Below are positions 25,950-35,584 of a DNA stretch of 64,000 nt, piece after piece. The translations under genes were made by a program, and so were the position numbers. The stretch spans positions 3,906,001 to 3,970,000 of the forward strand of contig NZ_CP020821.1 in NCBI RefSeq assembly GCF_002105755.1. The letters are read 5' to 3'. Positions within the stretch are counted from its first letter, which is position 1. Every line of letters starts with the position of its first letter. A model generated the notes under the pieces. That model made no database searches and had not been told where the DNA came from. It worked only from the letters and a program-made list of their open reading frames with translations. This DNA comes from Mycobacterium colombiense CECT 3035. Lineage in GTDB: Bacteria; Actinomycetota; Actinomycetes; Mycobacteriales; Mycobacteriaceae.

Positions 25950-27809
25950 CTACCAGACGATGGCCGCCATGTCGCGGTTGTCTGAGCACACGCTGCGCAC
26001 CGCGGCCTGAAGGTCGGCCGCGGTGATGATCTGCAGGTCCTCGACGGTCACCGGCTGGCCCGCGCGCTTCTGCGCGACCACCCGGGTGTCACGGAAGCCC
26101 TCGGCGCGCTCGACGACATTGCGGGCGAACCTACCGTTCTGCATGGCGTCGATGCCGTGGCGCCCGCCGGGAGTGGTGTAGTTGCGGATAGTCGTCGCCG
26201 CGTCCAGGAACGCTTCGCGCGCGCCATCGTCGAGCAGGCTGGCGCGCGGCGTGGCGTAACGGTGCGCGATCTCGACGATCTCTGCCGGCGAATAGGACTC
26301 AAAGCGCAGCTTGCGGTTGAACCGCCCGGCCAGACCCGGGTTCACGGTGAGGAACGCGTCCACCTGGTCTTCGTAGCCCGCCCCGATGAAGCAGAAGTCG
26401 AATCGGTGGGCTTCCAACGCGACCAACAGCTGGTTGACGGCCTCCATGCCGATCATGTCGGGCGTGCCATCCTGGTGGCGTTCGATCAGGGAATAGAACT
26501 CATCCATGAAAATGATTCGCCCGAGCGACTTTTCGATCAGTTCGTTGGTCTTGGGCCCGGACTCGCCGATGAAGTGTCCGCAGAAGTCCGAACGGCGCAC
26601 CTCCCGGATCTCGGGGTGCCGGACGATTCCCATGCCGGCATAGATCTTGCCGAGCGCCTCGGCGGTGGTGGTCTTACCGGTACCGGGCGGGCCGACCAGA
26701 AGCATGTGGTTGGTCTGCCCCTCCACCGGCAGGCCATGCTCGAGCCGCATCGTCCGCACTTCGAGCTGGTCCTCCAGCGCCGCCACCGCTTCCTTGACGG
26801 CGGCCAGTCCCACCTGTTTGGCCAACAGCTTTCGCCCCTCGGCCAACAGCTCGGCGCGCCGATCCGCGGCGGCGTCGTCATCGAGTTCGTCGCGGCTCTT
26901 GGCCGACGAGGCGTCCCACCGGTCGGTGCGGCTCGCGATGGTCTCCTCGTCGGTCACGACGAGGTGCAGGTTCGGGTCGGCCAGCGCCTCCTTGGCCGCC
27001 TCGGTCAGGACCCCGTTGATGGTGGCCTTGGAAAGCCAGACTTGGGCCTTGTCCTCCTCGCGCAGCTGCCGGTGCACCATCCCCCGCACATAGGCCAGAT
27101 CGGCGACCAGAAGCGGAATGTCGGCGGGACCGATCGACGCCGTCAGCACGTCGGCGTCGAACCGCGACGACGACTGGTTATGCCCGATCACGTCGACGCG
27201 GTCCAACCAGTCCAGGGCGACCCGGCCCTGACCGAGGTGGGCGGCGGCGTGGGCCGCCAGCGCGCAAATCGACGCCGTCACAGCCGACATGACGATGGCG
27301 TGCGCGGGCAGCTCCTCGGCCGCGGCCAACAGCACGTCGCCCCAGCGTTGCGTGCGGTACATCAAGAACGTCCGGGCCAGCTGGTGCCATTGGTAGTTGG
27401 TCCAAGAATCCAGCAGGTCGCGGTTGGCCAGCAGCCTGTCGGCCTCGGCATACTCCCCGGCGATCGTCAGCGCGGAGGCCAACGCCAGCCCGACCTGCGA
27501 GGCGTCGGTGACGGTGATGCCGATGTAGGGGCCCAGCTGGATCTCGGCGGCCAGCGTCTGCCCGATGCGCGTGGTCTCGCGGTGCAGCCATTCGCTGCTG
27601 GCGTACAGCTGTCGCAACGAGGCCAGGTCATTGTCACCGCACGCGATGCGCCCCAGCCACGCGTCGGCCATCGACTTGTCGGCGTCGGTGGCGGCAACGA
27701 ACTCGGGCAACGCCGCCGCCCGGCCCTGCCTGCTCTTGATCGCCATGGCGCGATCGAAATGCCTACGGGCAGTTTGTAAATCACCCATCACATCCCCCAT
27801 CCCGAGCAC
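25950..27809 (-). CDS. eccA2: ESX-2 AAA+ ATPase EccA2
   Basis: 619 residues, equal in length and highly similar to Mtb Rv3884c. Cytosolic ATPase of type VII secretion. N-terminal TPR-like helical domain (about residues 1-280) for substrate or EspG contact, then a CbxX/CfqX-type AAA+ domain with Walker A GPPGTGKTTT, Walker B IIFMDEF, sensor and arginine-finger regions (NPGLAGRFNR). The last gene of the ESX-2 block on the minus strand; 112 bp separate it from eccE2. It is intact, although the block lacks eccB2 and eccC2. Confidence 0.96.
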   Translation of the reverse strand: MLGMGDVMGDLQTARRHFDRAMAIKSRQGRAAALPEFVAATDADKSMADAWLGRIACGDNDLASLRQLYASSEWLHRETTRIGQTLAAEIQLGPYIGITVTDASQVGLALASALTIAGEYAEADRLLANRDLLDSWTNYQWHQLARTFLMYRTQRWGDVLLAAAEELPAHAIVMSAVTASICALAAHAAAHLGQGRVALDWLDRVDVIGHNQSSSRFDADVLTASIGPADIPLLVADLAYVRGMVHRQLREEDKAQVWLSKATINGVLTEAAKEALADPNLHLVVTDEETIASRTDRWDASSAKSRDELDDDAAADRRAELLAEGRKLLAKQVGLAAVKEAVAALEDQLEVRTMRLEHGLPVEGQTNHMLLVGPPGTGKTTTAEALGKIYAGMGIVRHPEIREVRRSDFCGHFIGESGPKTNELIEKSLGRIIFMDEFYSLIERHQDGTPDMIGMEAVNQLLVALEAHRFDFCFIGAGYEDQVDAFLTVNPGLAGRFNRKLRFESYSPAEIVEIAHRYATPRASLLDDGAREAFLDAATTIRNYTTPGGRHGIDAMQNGRFARNVVERAEGFRDTRVVAQKRAGQPVTVEDLQIITAADLQAAVRSVCSDNRDMAAIVW

Positions 27810-27921
27810 CGTGGATATGGTCGCCGGAGTTGCGGGCGGCCGCCTTCGGCCGATTCGAGCTGTCGCCGCAACCGCTACGTGCGCTCATCACACTGTGCCT
27901 CAAACTCGCTTGACCGACCCG

Positions 27922-29532
27922 CTACGTGCCGACCGACATGCTTACCGGCTCAAGACTGACGTAGCGGTTCTCGGCACGGAACATGTCCATCTCGACGAGC
28001 CAATTCTCTCCTGCTGCACTGACATTCACCACCGAGGGGCCGATCTGCTCGATGATCACCTCGAAGCCGTTTCGCTGGCCCTCGGAGAGGCTGGCCCCCG
28101 CGGGGGCGACGGTGATCACGGTGGCCGGGCGCGGGGTGGGCGAGATCGCGGCCTCGACACCCCCGCCTTCGCCGGCCCCGAAACCGTTGCCCCGTCGCGC
28201 GACGTACTCGACCACGCTCACGGTGGTCCGTGGCGCGGGACGCGAACTGCTCACGACGCTGATCTCCGGCATCCGGACGCTGACCCAACGTGACAGGTCG
28301 CGGGTGTGCACGCACACCCGCTCGCCGGCACCGGCGGTGCGGATCACGATCCGCTTGGCGATCGGGTCGTCCGCCGCGACGAAGACGCGCGACAACTCCC
28401 CGGCATCGGTGACCGGCATCAGCAGCCGGTCGCCGTTGCTGAGTTTGCCGATCAGCACGCCCGAGGGCCCGATCTCGGTGACCAGTTGCGGTGGCAGCGG
28501 GCTGCGCCGAATGCCGCGCAGGTACGGAAGCGGACCGCACATGTTCGCGGCCGCCGCGGCCGCCTGCTCGCCGTTGAGCCGGCGCAGGATCACGCTGGGC
28601 GGCGTCGGCGCGGGCGTCGGCGTGCGCACGGTGATGGTCGCCGTGCATTCGCCGTCCGGGAAGACCGTCACGTTCTGGATGACCTCGTCGGCGCGCAGCG
28701 TCCACGCCTGTGAGAGGTTGCGCGACGTGATCGCCTCGGCCGGATAGGCGTAGGTGGTCATCCAACCCGCTTCTCCCCGGATGGCTTTCCATCTCTGCGC
28801 GGTTCCCGACACCGCGTCCCACCCGAGCCGGCGATCGAGCTCGACGAGGTCGGTGGCGGTGGCCACCTTTGCCCGCAGCCCCTGGCAGCGCAACAGCCCC
28901 GCGATGCGCTGCGCGACCGAAATGGCCGCCGCGCCAACGGTCGTGCGCCAGAACAGGGCTTGGGCGTTGTCGATCACCGCCAGCCGCATGATCAGCCACG
29001 TCTCACGCCGGCCCGCGTAGGGCGGCGTCCCGATCTCCGAGTCGTACACCCGGGGAAAGTCGCCGATGGTGCCGTGCCGTGATCCGATGGTGACGACGCT
29101 GATCGAATCGAGCTGCAGGCCCAGGGCCTGATGCAGCATCGGCACCAATTCGACGATGTCGAGCACGTTTTCAGTCTCGACGGTCACCGAACCGGTCACC
29201 ATGGTCGCGCGGTGGCCGCGACCCAGCAGCTGCACCGCGACCACGGCGACACCGTCCTGCACGCGGACGCCGCCGCCGGATCGGTTGTTGGCCACGGTGA
29301 TCGGGGCGGACCAGTCGATCGGGCGGCGGCCGCGCCGCCACAACACGGCCCACGACCACGCCGGCTGGCCCCACCAGCGCACGAAGACCAGCGCGATCCC
29401 CACCACCACGGCGACGGCCGCGCCGATGTACCCGGCCACGAGCCAGCTGACGAGCGCGAGGAGGAACACGACCCAGACGCCGACCACCCGACGGTTGCTG
29501 CCGCGGGTGAACCCGGTCAGGTCCGGCCTCAT
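27922..29532 (-). CDS. eccE2: ESX-2 membrane component EccE2
   Basis: 536 residues, near the 537 of Mtb Rv3885c. Two N-terminal membrane helices (about residues 16-55; [21 protein letters not shown]) lead to a large soluble domain that lines the outer edge of the T7SS membrane complex, ending in EPVSMSVGT. Start is taken at the ATG that overlaps the mycP2 stop by 4 bp (ATGA), four codons inside the longest frame. The overlap shows translational coupling with mycP2. Confidence 0.9.
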   Translation of the reverse strand: MRPDLTGFTRGSNRRVVGVWVVFLLALVSWLVAGYIGAAVAVVVGIALVFVRWWGQPAWSWAVLWRRGRRPIDWSAPITVANNRSGGGVRVQDGVAVVAVQLLGRGHRATMVTGSVTVETENVLDIVELVPMLHQALGLQLDSISVVTIGSRHGTIGDFPRVYDSEIGTPPYAGRRETWLIMRLAVIDNAQALFWRTTVGAAAISVAQRIAGLLRCQGLRAKVATATDLVELDRRLGWDAVSGTAQRWKAIRGEAGWMTTYAYPAEAITSRNLSQAWTLRADEVIQNVTVFPDGECTATITVRTPTPAPTPPSVILRRLNGEQAAAAAANMCGPLPYLRGIRRSPLPPQLVTEIGPSGVLIGKLSNGDRLLMPVTDAGELSRVFVAADDPIAKRIVIRTAGAGERVCVHTRDLSRWVSVRMPEISVVSSSRPAPRTTVSVVEYVARRGNGFGAGEGGGVEAAISPTPRPATVITVAPAGASLSEGQRNGFEVIIEQIGPSVVNVSAAGENWLVEMDMFRAENRYVSLEPVSMSVGT

Positions 29533-31188
29533 CGAGCCCTCCACAACCGCGCGGCGATCGCGGACACGAGCACCCCGGCGGCAACGATCCCCAGGAATCC
29601 GATGGCGATGTTGCGCGCCCGGTGGTCGGGCGGCGGGGGCGGCGGTGCCGGGGTGATGACCCGGCTCTGCGCGCCCGGCGGCATCCGATCGCCCGGCGGG
29701 ATGTTGAACGTCAACGCGGCGACCGGGTCGACCAACCCGTATCCGACCTTGTTGTCAACGCCCGCAGGCGGATTGTGGGCCGACTGCACGATCCGGTTGA
29801 TCACCTGGTGCGCGCTGAGTTCCGGGAATTTCGCCCGCACCAACGCCGCGACGCCGCTGACGTAGGCCGCCGAGAAGCTGGTTCCCCAGAACGGCATGTT
29901 CTTCTCGCCCGGCCGCGTCGGCGGGTAGGCATTGACCGGCCCGCCGCCCTGCGGGGACAGGCCCATGATGTGGGTTCCCGGCGCGGCCACACCCACCCAG
30001 GGGCCCGACATGCTCTTGTCGAGCGGGGCACCGCTGGCGTCGACCGCTCCCACGGACAGGACGTAGTCGGAAAACCACGAGGGCGCCGAGACGATCTTGA
30101 CCTGATGCCAGTCCCGGGGATCCGACGGATCCAACGGGTCATACGTCGGGTTGTTGTTGCAGCCGGCCTCGCCGTCGTTGCCCGCGGCCGCGACGATCAC
30201 CGCATCCTTGGCGGTGGCCGCGTACCACAGCGCCGCCCCCAGCGCCCGCTGGTCGGCCGGCGACGCCGCGGGCAGGCACGAGGTGACCGAAATGTTGATC
30301 ACCTTCGCCCCCATGTTTGCGGCGTGAACCACCGCGCGCGCAACCGAATTCAGCGTCCCGGCCTTGACCTTCTCATCGGAATAGGGGTCTCCCGGCGGCG
30401 GGTTGACCGGCTCGAAGGCTCGCGACGACTGGCGGATCGAGATGATCGTCGCGTGCGGCGCGACCCCCACCACCCCATCGGGCGCTCCGGGGGAAGCGGC
30501 GGCACGGCGGGTTCGTCCTCGGTCTGCGGATCGGCCGGCCCGTTCGACGCGGCCGTGGCGCCGCCGCCCTCGGGCGGTGGTGGCGGGGGCGGCGGTGGCG
30601 GCGGCAGGACCTGGGTGATCGTCACCGGCGGCGGTGGCGGCGGGGGAGCCACCGGCGGCGGAACTTCGACCGGCGGGGCGCAGCCCCGGCGGCCGGCGGC
30701 GGTCCGGCCGGTGGCGGGAACGCCGGAGTGGCGGGCATCGGTCGCGGCATCGGCAGAATCCCTTGCGGCGCGGCGCCGATGATCGAGGCGACGATCGTGC
30801 CGTGCGCGTCGCAGTCCGACAGGCCGTCCTCGCCCATGATGTAGTCGCCGCCGGGGACCGCCGGTAGCCGCGGGGTCGGCGAGACCCCGGTGTCGATCAC
30901 CGCCACGGGCACACCGTTGCCGGTGCTGTATTGCCACGCCTTCGTGATGTTCAGCAGGTTGAAGCCCGGCGCCAGCTGTGCCACGTCGGGGTTTCTCACC
31001 GTGATCGGGGTCGAGCAGCTGTTGGCGCGGCGCATTGGCTGGTCGGGGCGCGGCGGCCCGTCCGGCGGCACCATTCCCGGATCCACCGAGGGCGGCGTAA
31101 TGGCAAGTGCGGCAGGGATATTGGCCGACAGCGCGACCAGGGCGACGGCGGCGGTCAGCGCCGCGGCCCTTCTCAGTGGCGAATCCAC
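29529..31188 (-). CDS. mycP2: ESX-2 mycosin serine protease MycP2, two apparent frameshifts
   Basis: Subtilisin-like protease anchored at the membrane, needed for T7SS complex stability. A signal peptide ([19 protein letters not shown]), catalytic Asp (AVIDTGVS), His (CDAHGT) and Ser (WGTSFSAA) and a C-terminal membrane helix are all present but in three frames. Frame 1 covers 31188 to about 30678, frame 2 the Pro-rich loop, frame 3 from about 30489 to the end. One missing base in the G4 run at 30675-30678 and one in the G5 run at 30489-30493 (plus strand) restore about 553 residues, close to Mtb's 550. GTG start at 31188 overlaps eccD2 by 16 bp. Confidence 0.85.
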
Positions 31189-32702
31189 GTGAAGAGCCCT
31201 CCCAAGGCCGCCGCCGCCGGCAGCAGGACGATGAACGCGAGCACTTCCACCCATTCCACGGTCAGCCTGATGAAGGGCCGAAACCTCATGGCGGGCACCA
31301 AAAGTGCCGCGGCCAAACCCAACGCGGCGAAGGTCGCCACCGCCACCACGGGCCACATCAGCCCGGTCATGGCGTCTTTCGGCGCGGCGACGGCGTATTT
31401 GACCACTCCCGCGCACACCGCGGCGGATGCCCCGCACGCGAGCGCGATGGCCTGATATTTGGCGGCGAATCCGCGGCCCTGCGTGAGGAAGATCCCCACC
31501 ACCAGCCCGGCGACCACCAGCGCCAGCCACGCCCACTGGCGTCCCGGCGTCAAGACGCCCCACACCGCGGCGGGCAGCACGATCGACACCCCGACGCACA
31601 GGCCCACCTGCACCGCGTTGACCAAGCGCGCCGAGGCGGCGATCGCGGCGCCCCGGGCGGTGATGTCGGTCAATTCGTTGTCCTCGTCCTCGGATTCGTC
31701 CTCACTGACCGGGGACACGGTGTCGACCGGCATTCCCTCGCGGCGCGCGAACAGATCACGGCCGGTGATCGATCCGAAATGGGGCGGTCTGACCCGCGCC
31801 ACCCATAACGCGATCAGGGGGGCCATCCGGACCAGGACCAGCAATCCGACCAACACGCAGACTGCCAGCACCTGGGCCGAAGCCGGCCGAAACATGCGGA
31901 CGGCGGCGACGGCGGCCAGAATCCCGCAGACGGTCACCACGGCGGTGACCACCGCTGTCTGCCAACGGTTTCGCGCGGTCACGCCGATGGCGATGGCGCC
32001 CAGGATCACCACCACGGCGCCGATCAGTCCGTGGGCCGCACCCAGCACACCGGGGGGCGCGCAGGCACCGGCGGTGGCGAGCGACAACACGGCCAGCCAG
32101 GCGAATCCGCTGAACAGGTCGCGCCGCTCCCGCCATCCGCTGCGTACCACCAGCGTCGCGACCAGCAGCAGGGCGCCGACGGCGCCCGACACCGCGGCCG
32201 GGATGGGGCCGTCGGTGAAGGTCCGCGCCCGCAGGGTCAGGGCCACCACGACCCCGACGGCCATCGCGATGACCGCGACCGCGGTGTGCGCGGCCGTCAG
32301 CGGTGTCACCGGCGCAAACATCCGATCGCCGCCGTCGCGGCCCAGCCACTTGCCCATGGCCGCCAACCCCGTTGACAGCGACTCGTATTGCGGTTCGAAC
32401 GACTCGCCGTCGACGCGCGGCACCAGCACCAGGGTGTCGCCGTCCTGGACGCCCAGCTCGTCGAGGCTCTTATTGATATCGAGCCGAACGCCGTTGATCT
32501 TGTGGAGTTCGTAGCTGCCGGCGGGCAATGCGATGCCGTCAAAACCTTTGCGCTTCAGATCGGCATCGAATAGCTCGACCATTCCCTCGAAGAATCCCTC
32601 CATCGGAATTCCGGCGGGGAATACTTGCGAACACAGGTGCTTCTCGTAAGAAATGTTGACCGCACAACGCGCCGGGAAGGCGACCTTATGCGGCGCTGTC
32701 AC
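31173..32702 (-). CDS. eccD2: ESX-2 membrane channel component EccD2
   Basis: 509 residues, the length of Mtb EccD2. An N-terminal ubiquitin-like (YukD) domain (about residues 1-100, with [16 protein letters not shown]) is followed by eleven hydrophobic helices in two groups, separated by a cytoplasmic acidic loop ([11 protein letters not shown]). EccD dimers form the central membrane vestibule of ESX complexes. The start overlaps the Rv3888c-like stop by 4 bp (ATGA), and the end overlaps mycP2, so translation is coupled along the block. Confidence 0.95.
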   Translation of the reverse strand: MTAPHKVAFPARCAVNISYEKHLCSQVFPAGIPMEGFFEGMVELFDADLKRKGFDGIALPAGSYELHKINGVRLDINKSLDELGVQDGDTLVLVPRVDGESFEPQYESLSTGLAAMGKWLGRDGGDRMFAPVTPLTAAHTAVAVIAMAVGVVVALTLRARTFTDGPIPAAVSGAVGALLLVATLVVRSGWRERRDLFSGFAWLAVLSLATAGACAPPGVLGAAHGLIGAVVVILGAIAIGVTARNRWQTAVVTAVVTVCGILAAVAAVRMFRPASAQVLAVCVLVGLLVLVRMAPLIALWVARVRPPHFGSITGRDLFARREGMPVDTVSPVSEDESEDEDNELTDITARGAAIAASARLVNAVQVGLCVGVSIVLPAAVWGVLTPGRQWAWLALVVAGLVVGIFLTQGRGFAAKYQAIALACGASAAVCAGVVKYAVAAPKDAMTGLMWPVVAVATFAALGLAAALLVPAMRFRPFIRLTVEWVEVLAFIVLLPAAAALGGLFTWIRH

Positions 32703-33724
32703 GGCACCGACCGCTCGGCGTCAGGAATGTATTTGTCCGCCAACCCGGCGGTGATTTCGAAGAGGCGCAATCGCGACTTCTTATTCAGCTCGTGAACCGT
32801 ATCTATGATCCCGCCTTTGGCGAGGTGGGGATCAAACGGCAGCACTTCCACCGTCGCCCCGACCTTGGTGAACCGCTCCGTCAGGTACGCCAACGCGTCC
32901 TTGTCGGTGATCTGGTCGGTGTGGTTGACAATCACGGTGCTGCGCGAGACCAATTCGTGGTAACCCTGCGACCGCAGGTAATCCACCGCCCGCAGCACCG
33001 GACGCGACCGGTCCGCCGTGATGCCGGAGACGAACACGAGGGTGTCGGTGTTCTCCAGCACCGGCTTCATCACCTCGTGTTCGAGGTCCGGAGAGGTGTC
33101 GACGATCATCACCGTGTGGGTGCGCCGCAGCCGCGACAGCACCCCGGAAAACATCGCGGGCACCAACGGCCTGGGCTGGTCCGAGGTCCGGTTCCCGGCC
33201 AGCACATCAAGGCCAATGGCGTTCTGGCCCAGATGTTCTCGGATGTCCGCGTAGCCCTGGACATCGGTGTCGTTGATGATGGCGGTGTAGTCCCCGGGCG
33301 GCGATTCGTCGATGCGGTCGGCCAGCGTCCCGAAGCCCGGGACGGCGTCGATCGCAATCACGTTCTGCGGGCGGCATTCCCGGAACACACCCCCGAGGCA
33401 GGCGACGAGCGTCGTGACGCCCACACCGCCCTTGCCGGAGACGACCGTGATGACGTATTGCCGCCGGATATGCCGGCGGATGCGATTCTGCAAATCCCGG
33501 TAGTGACGCTCGCGGGGCGACTCACCGAGATTTATTTTGTGAAACGAGATGGAGTAAATAAATTTCCGCCATCCCGACCCCGGTGGAATTTTTCGCGGCG
33601 CAGCCAGATCGGTAATACGCATCGTGTCGGATACCGAATCCGGGAAGTTGCTGCCCCCTGACGGATCCCCCCGTCTGAGCGCTCCTTCGTCCGACATATT
33701 CGGGTCATTCCAAGGGCTCGTCAC
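32699..33724 (-). CDS. MinD/ParA-like protein, Rv3888c, with altered Walker A
   Basis: 341 residues. A variable N-terminal 85 residues precede a MinD-like domain with [19 protein letters not shown] and VDTSPD. The P-loop Lys of the deviant Walker A motif (GKGGVGK) is replaced by Val, while the earlier signature Lys is kept, so ATP hydrolysis may be lost. Position between eccD2 and espG2 equals Mtb Rv3888c. Role in ESX-2 unknown; related proteins near ESX-1 (EspI) regulate secretion in response to ATP level. Preceded by a 161-bp AT-rich gap that may hold a promoter. Confidence 0.9.
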   Translation of the reverse strand: MTSPWNDPNMSDEGALRRGDPSGGSNFPDSVSDTMRITDLAAPRKIPPGSGWRKFIYSISFHKINLGESPRERHYRDLQNRIRRHIRRQYVITVVSGKGGVGVTTLVACLGGVFRECRPQNVIAIDAVPGFGTLADRIDESPPGDYTAIINDTDVQGYADIREHLGQNAIGLDVLAGNRTSDQPRPLVPAMFSGVLSRLRRTHTVMIVDTSPDLEHEVMKPVLENTDTLVFVSGITADRSRPVLRAVDYLRSQGYHELVSRSTVIVNHTDQITDKDALAYLTERFTKVGATVEVLPFDPHLAKGGIIDTVHELNKKSRLRLFEITAGLADKYIPDAERSVP

Positions 33725-33885
33725 GACGAGATGCTAACACGCTCGGCGATACCGCGTTTACCCGTTCAGAAACCTTTCAAGTACGACAGGCGTTGCTATT
33801 CCAAGACTTTGGTTATCTAAGTTAGTTTCATCGGTTCGCTCCGGAGCGCCCCACGAGTTTGGCGCGCGATGGCCGATCGCGCTCC

Positions 33886-34716
33886 TCACACCACCCGCCG
33901 ATACGAGTGCCACTCGTCGCCGGCGGGCAGCCGGCGGATGAGCCGTTGAATCGCTCCGCCGATGTCCGTGCGCGAGCCGGGCGAGAGAATCTGGTACTGG
34001 CGCTGCCCCGAGGTGACGCTCTCGATACAGATCCGGCCCGCCGGTGTGTCGACGATGGACACCGTCGATTCGCCCACGGCGATCCGCGCCTGTTCGTCCG
34101 GCCCGACACCGGCCTGCAACCCCACGATGTTCGCGTGCGCGGACCGCGCGGGATCGGCGGCCGTCAGGACCATCTGCAGCTGGTCGGCGTCGAGGCGCTG
34201 TTCGAGCAGGAAGGAGCGCAGGCTGGCGGTGTCGCGCACCGAGTTCAGCAATTGCTCGGTGTCCAGCGTCACCGGCTTCAGCGGCGCCGCCTCGGCCACC
34301 CCGCACAGCCGCTCGATCTGACCGACCAGGAGGTCGCTGGCCGACGCCTCGTTGCCGGCCGTGCCCGCGGGATACAGGCGCACCATGTCGCCGTGGCGTT
34401 CCAGCACCACCCACCACGTCGCGAAGCGGCAAATCGATGCGCGCGTCGGCTCGCGACCCGGCACCCCGATCATCGCCAGCAGCGCGATGTCTCGGCGCAA
34501 CAGCACCGTCAGCCACTCACGGATCATCGGGTCGACGTTGCCCGCCTCGTCGAGCGCGCCGGCGGCCACCAATTCGGCGGCCGCGGGGTGGCCCTTCGCG
34601 CGCTCCGGGGTGTCCAGACGCGGCAGCATCGGCCGCAATCCCAGCTCAGGGCAGGTCTGCTCGACCCCGGTGAGCGCCTGCAACACCCATAAGCCATCGA
34701 CCGTCGTCGTCAGCAT
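33886..34716 (-). CDS. espG2: ESX-2 chaperone EspG2
   Basis: 276 residues, as Mtb Rv3889c. EspG proteins are cytosolic chaperones that bind the tip of the cognate PPE protein in a PE-PPE heterodimer and keep it soluble. The N-terminal MLTTTVDGLWVLQALTGVE and the C-terminal RLIRRLPAGDEWHSYRR are typical of the EspG fold. No signal peptide or membrane helix. Its predicted clients are PE36 and PPE69 upstream in the same block. Confidence 0.94.
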   Translation of the reverse strand: MLTTTVDGLWVLQALTGVEQTCPELGLRPMLPRLDTPERAKGHPAAAELVAAGALDEAGNVDPMIREWLTVLLRRDIALLAMIGVPGREPTRASICRFATWWVVLERHGDMVRLYPAGTAGNEASASDLLVGQIERLCGVAEAAPLKPVTLDTEQLLNSVRDTASLRSFLLEQRLDADQLQMVLTAADPARSAHANIVGLQAGVGPDEQARIAVGESTVSIVDTPAGRICIESVTSGQRQYQILSPGSRTDIGGAIQRLIRRLPAGDEWHSYRRVV

Positions 34717-34832
34717 GGCGCCCTGCCCTCACTCAGCGGGTCCCCCGACCGGTGAACCAGAGACCAAAGGTGGGGCACACACGCACGGCGCATCTGCCCC
34801 ACCCTCGCTTGTCCTGGTGTGGTTGAGCGGCG

Positions 34833-35120
34833 TCAGAACAGGCCAGCGATGTGCTGGTCGGTGCTGAGCGCGTTGTCCAGCACGTGCGAGGTGGTCACCC
34901 CGTGCTGGCGGATGGTGTCGATGAGACCCTGCAGCCCGGAGAGCATCTGCGCCTGCGCCTCGAAGAAGCCCGATGCGCCGTGGCCCGCGAAGAATTCTTG
35001 CAGGGCGTGGGTGCGGTTGGAGGTGTCGTCGAAAATCGACTGCAACTGGCCGGCGCGGGAGGCGACGTCGGTGGCGAAGTCTGCTACGGCCCCCGGGTTA
35101 TAAGTGATCGGATCGGACAT
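34833..35120 (-). CDS. esxC: WXG100-family secreted protein EsxC
   Basis: 95 residues, as in Mtb Rv3890c; ends in the same TDQxIAGLF. A small helical-hairpin protein secreted by ESX-2 as a pair with EsxD. The W-x-G turn is changed to Phe44-Ala-Gly46, as is usual in one partner of such pairs. It lies downstream of esxD by 52 bp on the same strand. Good GAAAGG site before the ATG. Confidence 0.95.
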   Translation of the reverse strand: MSDPITYNPGAVADFATDVASRAGQLQSIFDDTSNRTHALQEFFAGHGASGFFEAQAQMLSGLQGLIDTIRQHGVTTSHVLDNALSTDQHIAGLF

Positions 35121-35172
35121 TGTGGAGTTCCTTTCAAAAGACCATTAATAGAATTTGCGAGCGAGTGGCTGA

Positions 35173-35487
35173 TTAGGAGCCGTGGCCGCCGAATAGTGCG
35201 CTGAATGCGTGCGAAGAATCGGCCTCGTGGCCTTCCATCAGGGCAGCCGCCTTGGTAAGGCCTTCGGCCAGCCGCGTGCCGCCGGTCAGGACTTTGTTCA
35301 AGTCGTTTTGAACCTCGATGGCCGTCGCGTGCGACGCGGTCACAGCGGAACCAGACCAGGTGGACGGATTCATCACGTTTTCTTGGTTCGCGACGTATCC
35401 CTGGCCAATCCCGATCGCGTGCTCCATGTTTGCCTGGATAGCGTTGGAAGCGTCGCGAAGCATTTGCGGTGTTACTTTGATTGTCAC
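35173..35487 (-). CDS. esxD: WXG100-family secreted protein EsxD
   Basis: 104 residues, near Mtb Rv3891c (107). The canonical turn Trp44-Ser-Gly46 is present between two helices; conserved stretches are ANQENVMNP and LTGGTRLAEGL. Forms a heterodimer with EsxC for export by ESX-2. A strong GGAGAAGGAGAA site precedes the ATG. Since the EccC2 motor that would recognise the pair is not encoded here, secretion through this locus alone is doubtful. Confidence 0.95.
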   Translation of the reverse strand: MTIKVTPQMLRDASNAIQANMEHAIGIGQGYVANQENVMNPSTWSGSAVTASHATAIEVQNDLNKVLTGGTRLAEGLTKAAALMEGHEADSSHAFSALFGGHGS

Positions 35488-35584
35488 GGAATTCTCCTTC
35501 TCCGGTGGGCCGCCCCCCGTGAGGGCATGAAGCGAAGTGTATGGCGGCTGTTTAGACCTGTCGATTCACCTTTCACCAGTGGCT

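Noticed and set aside
25507..26010. 167-residue intact DUF385 protein
   Set aside because: The C-terminal half of this frame is Arg/Ser/Gly-rich shadow sequence, while the family-like end lies in the -1 frame, so a frame break is more likely.
30560..30665. GGCGGT-type direct repeats as a repeat array
   Set aside because: They encode the Pro-rich loop of mycP2 on the other strand; no spacer structure, so not CRISPR or a regulatory array.
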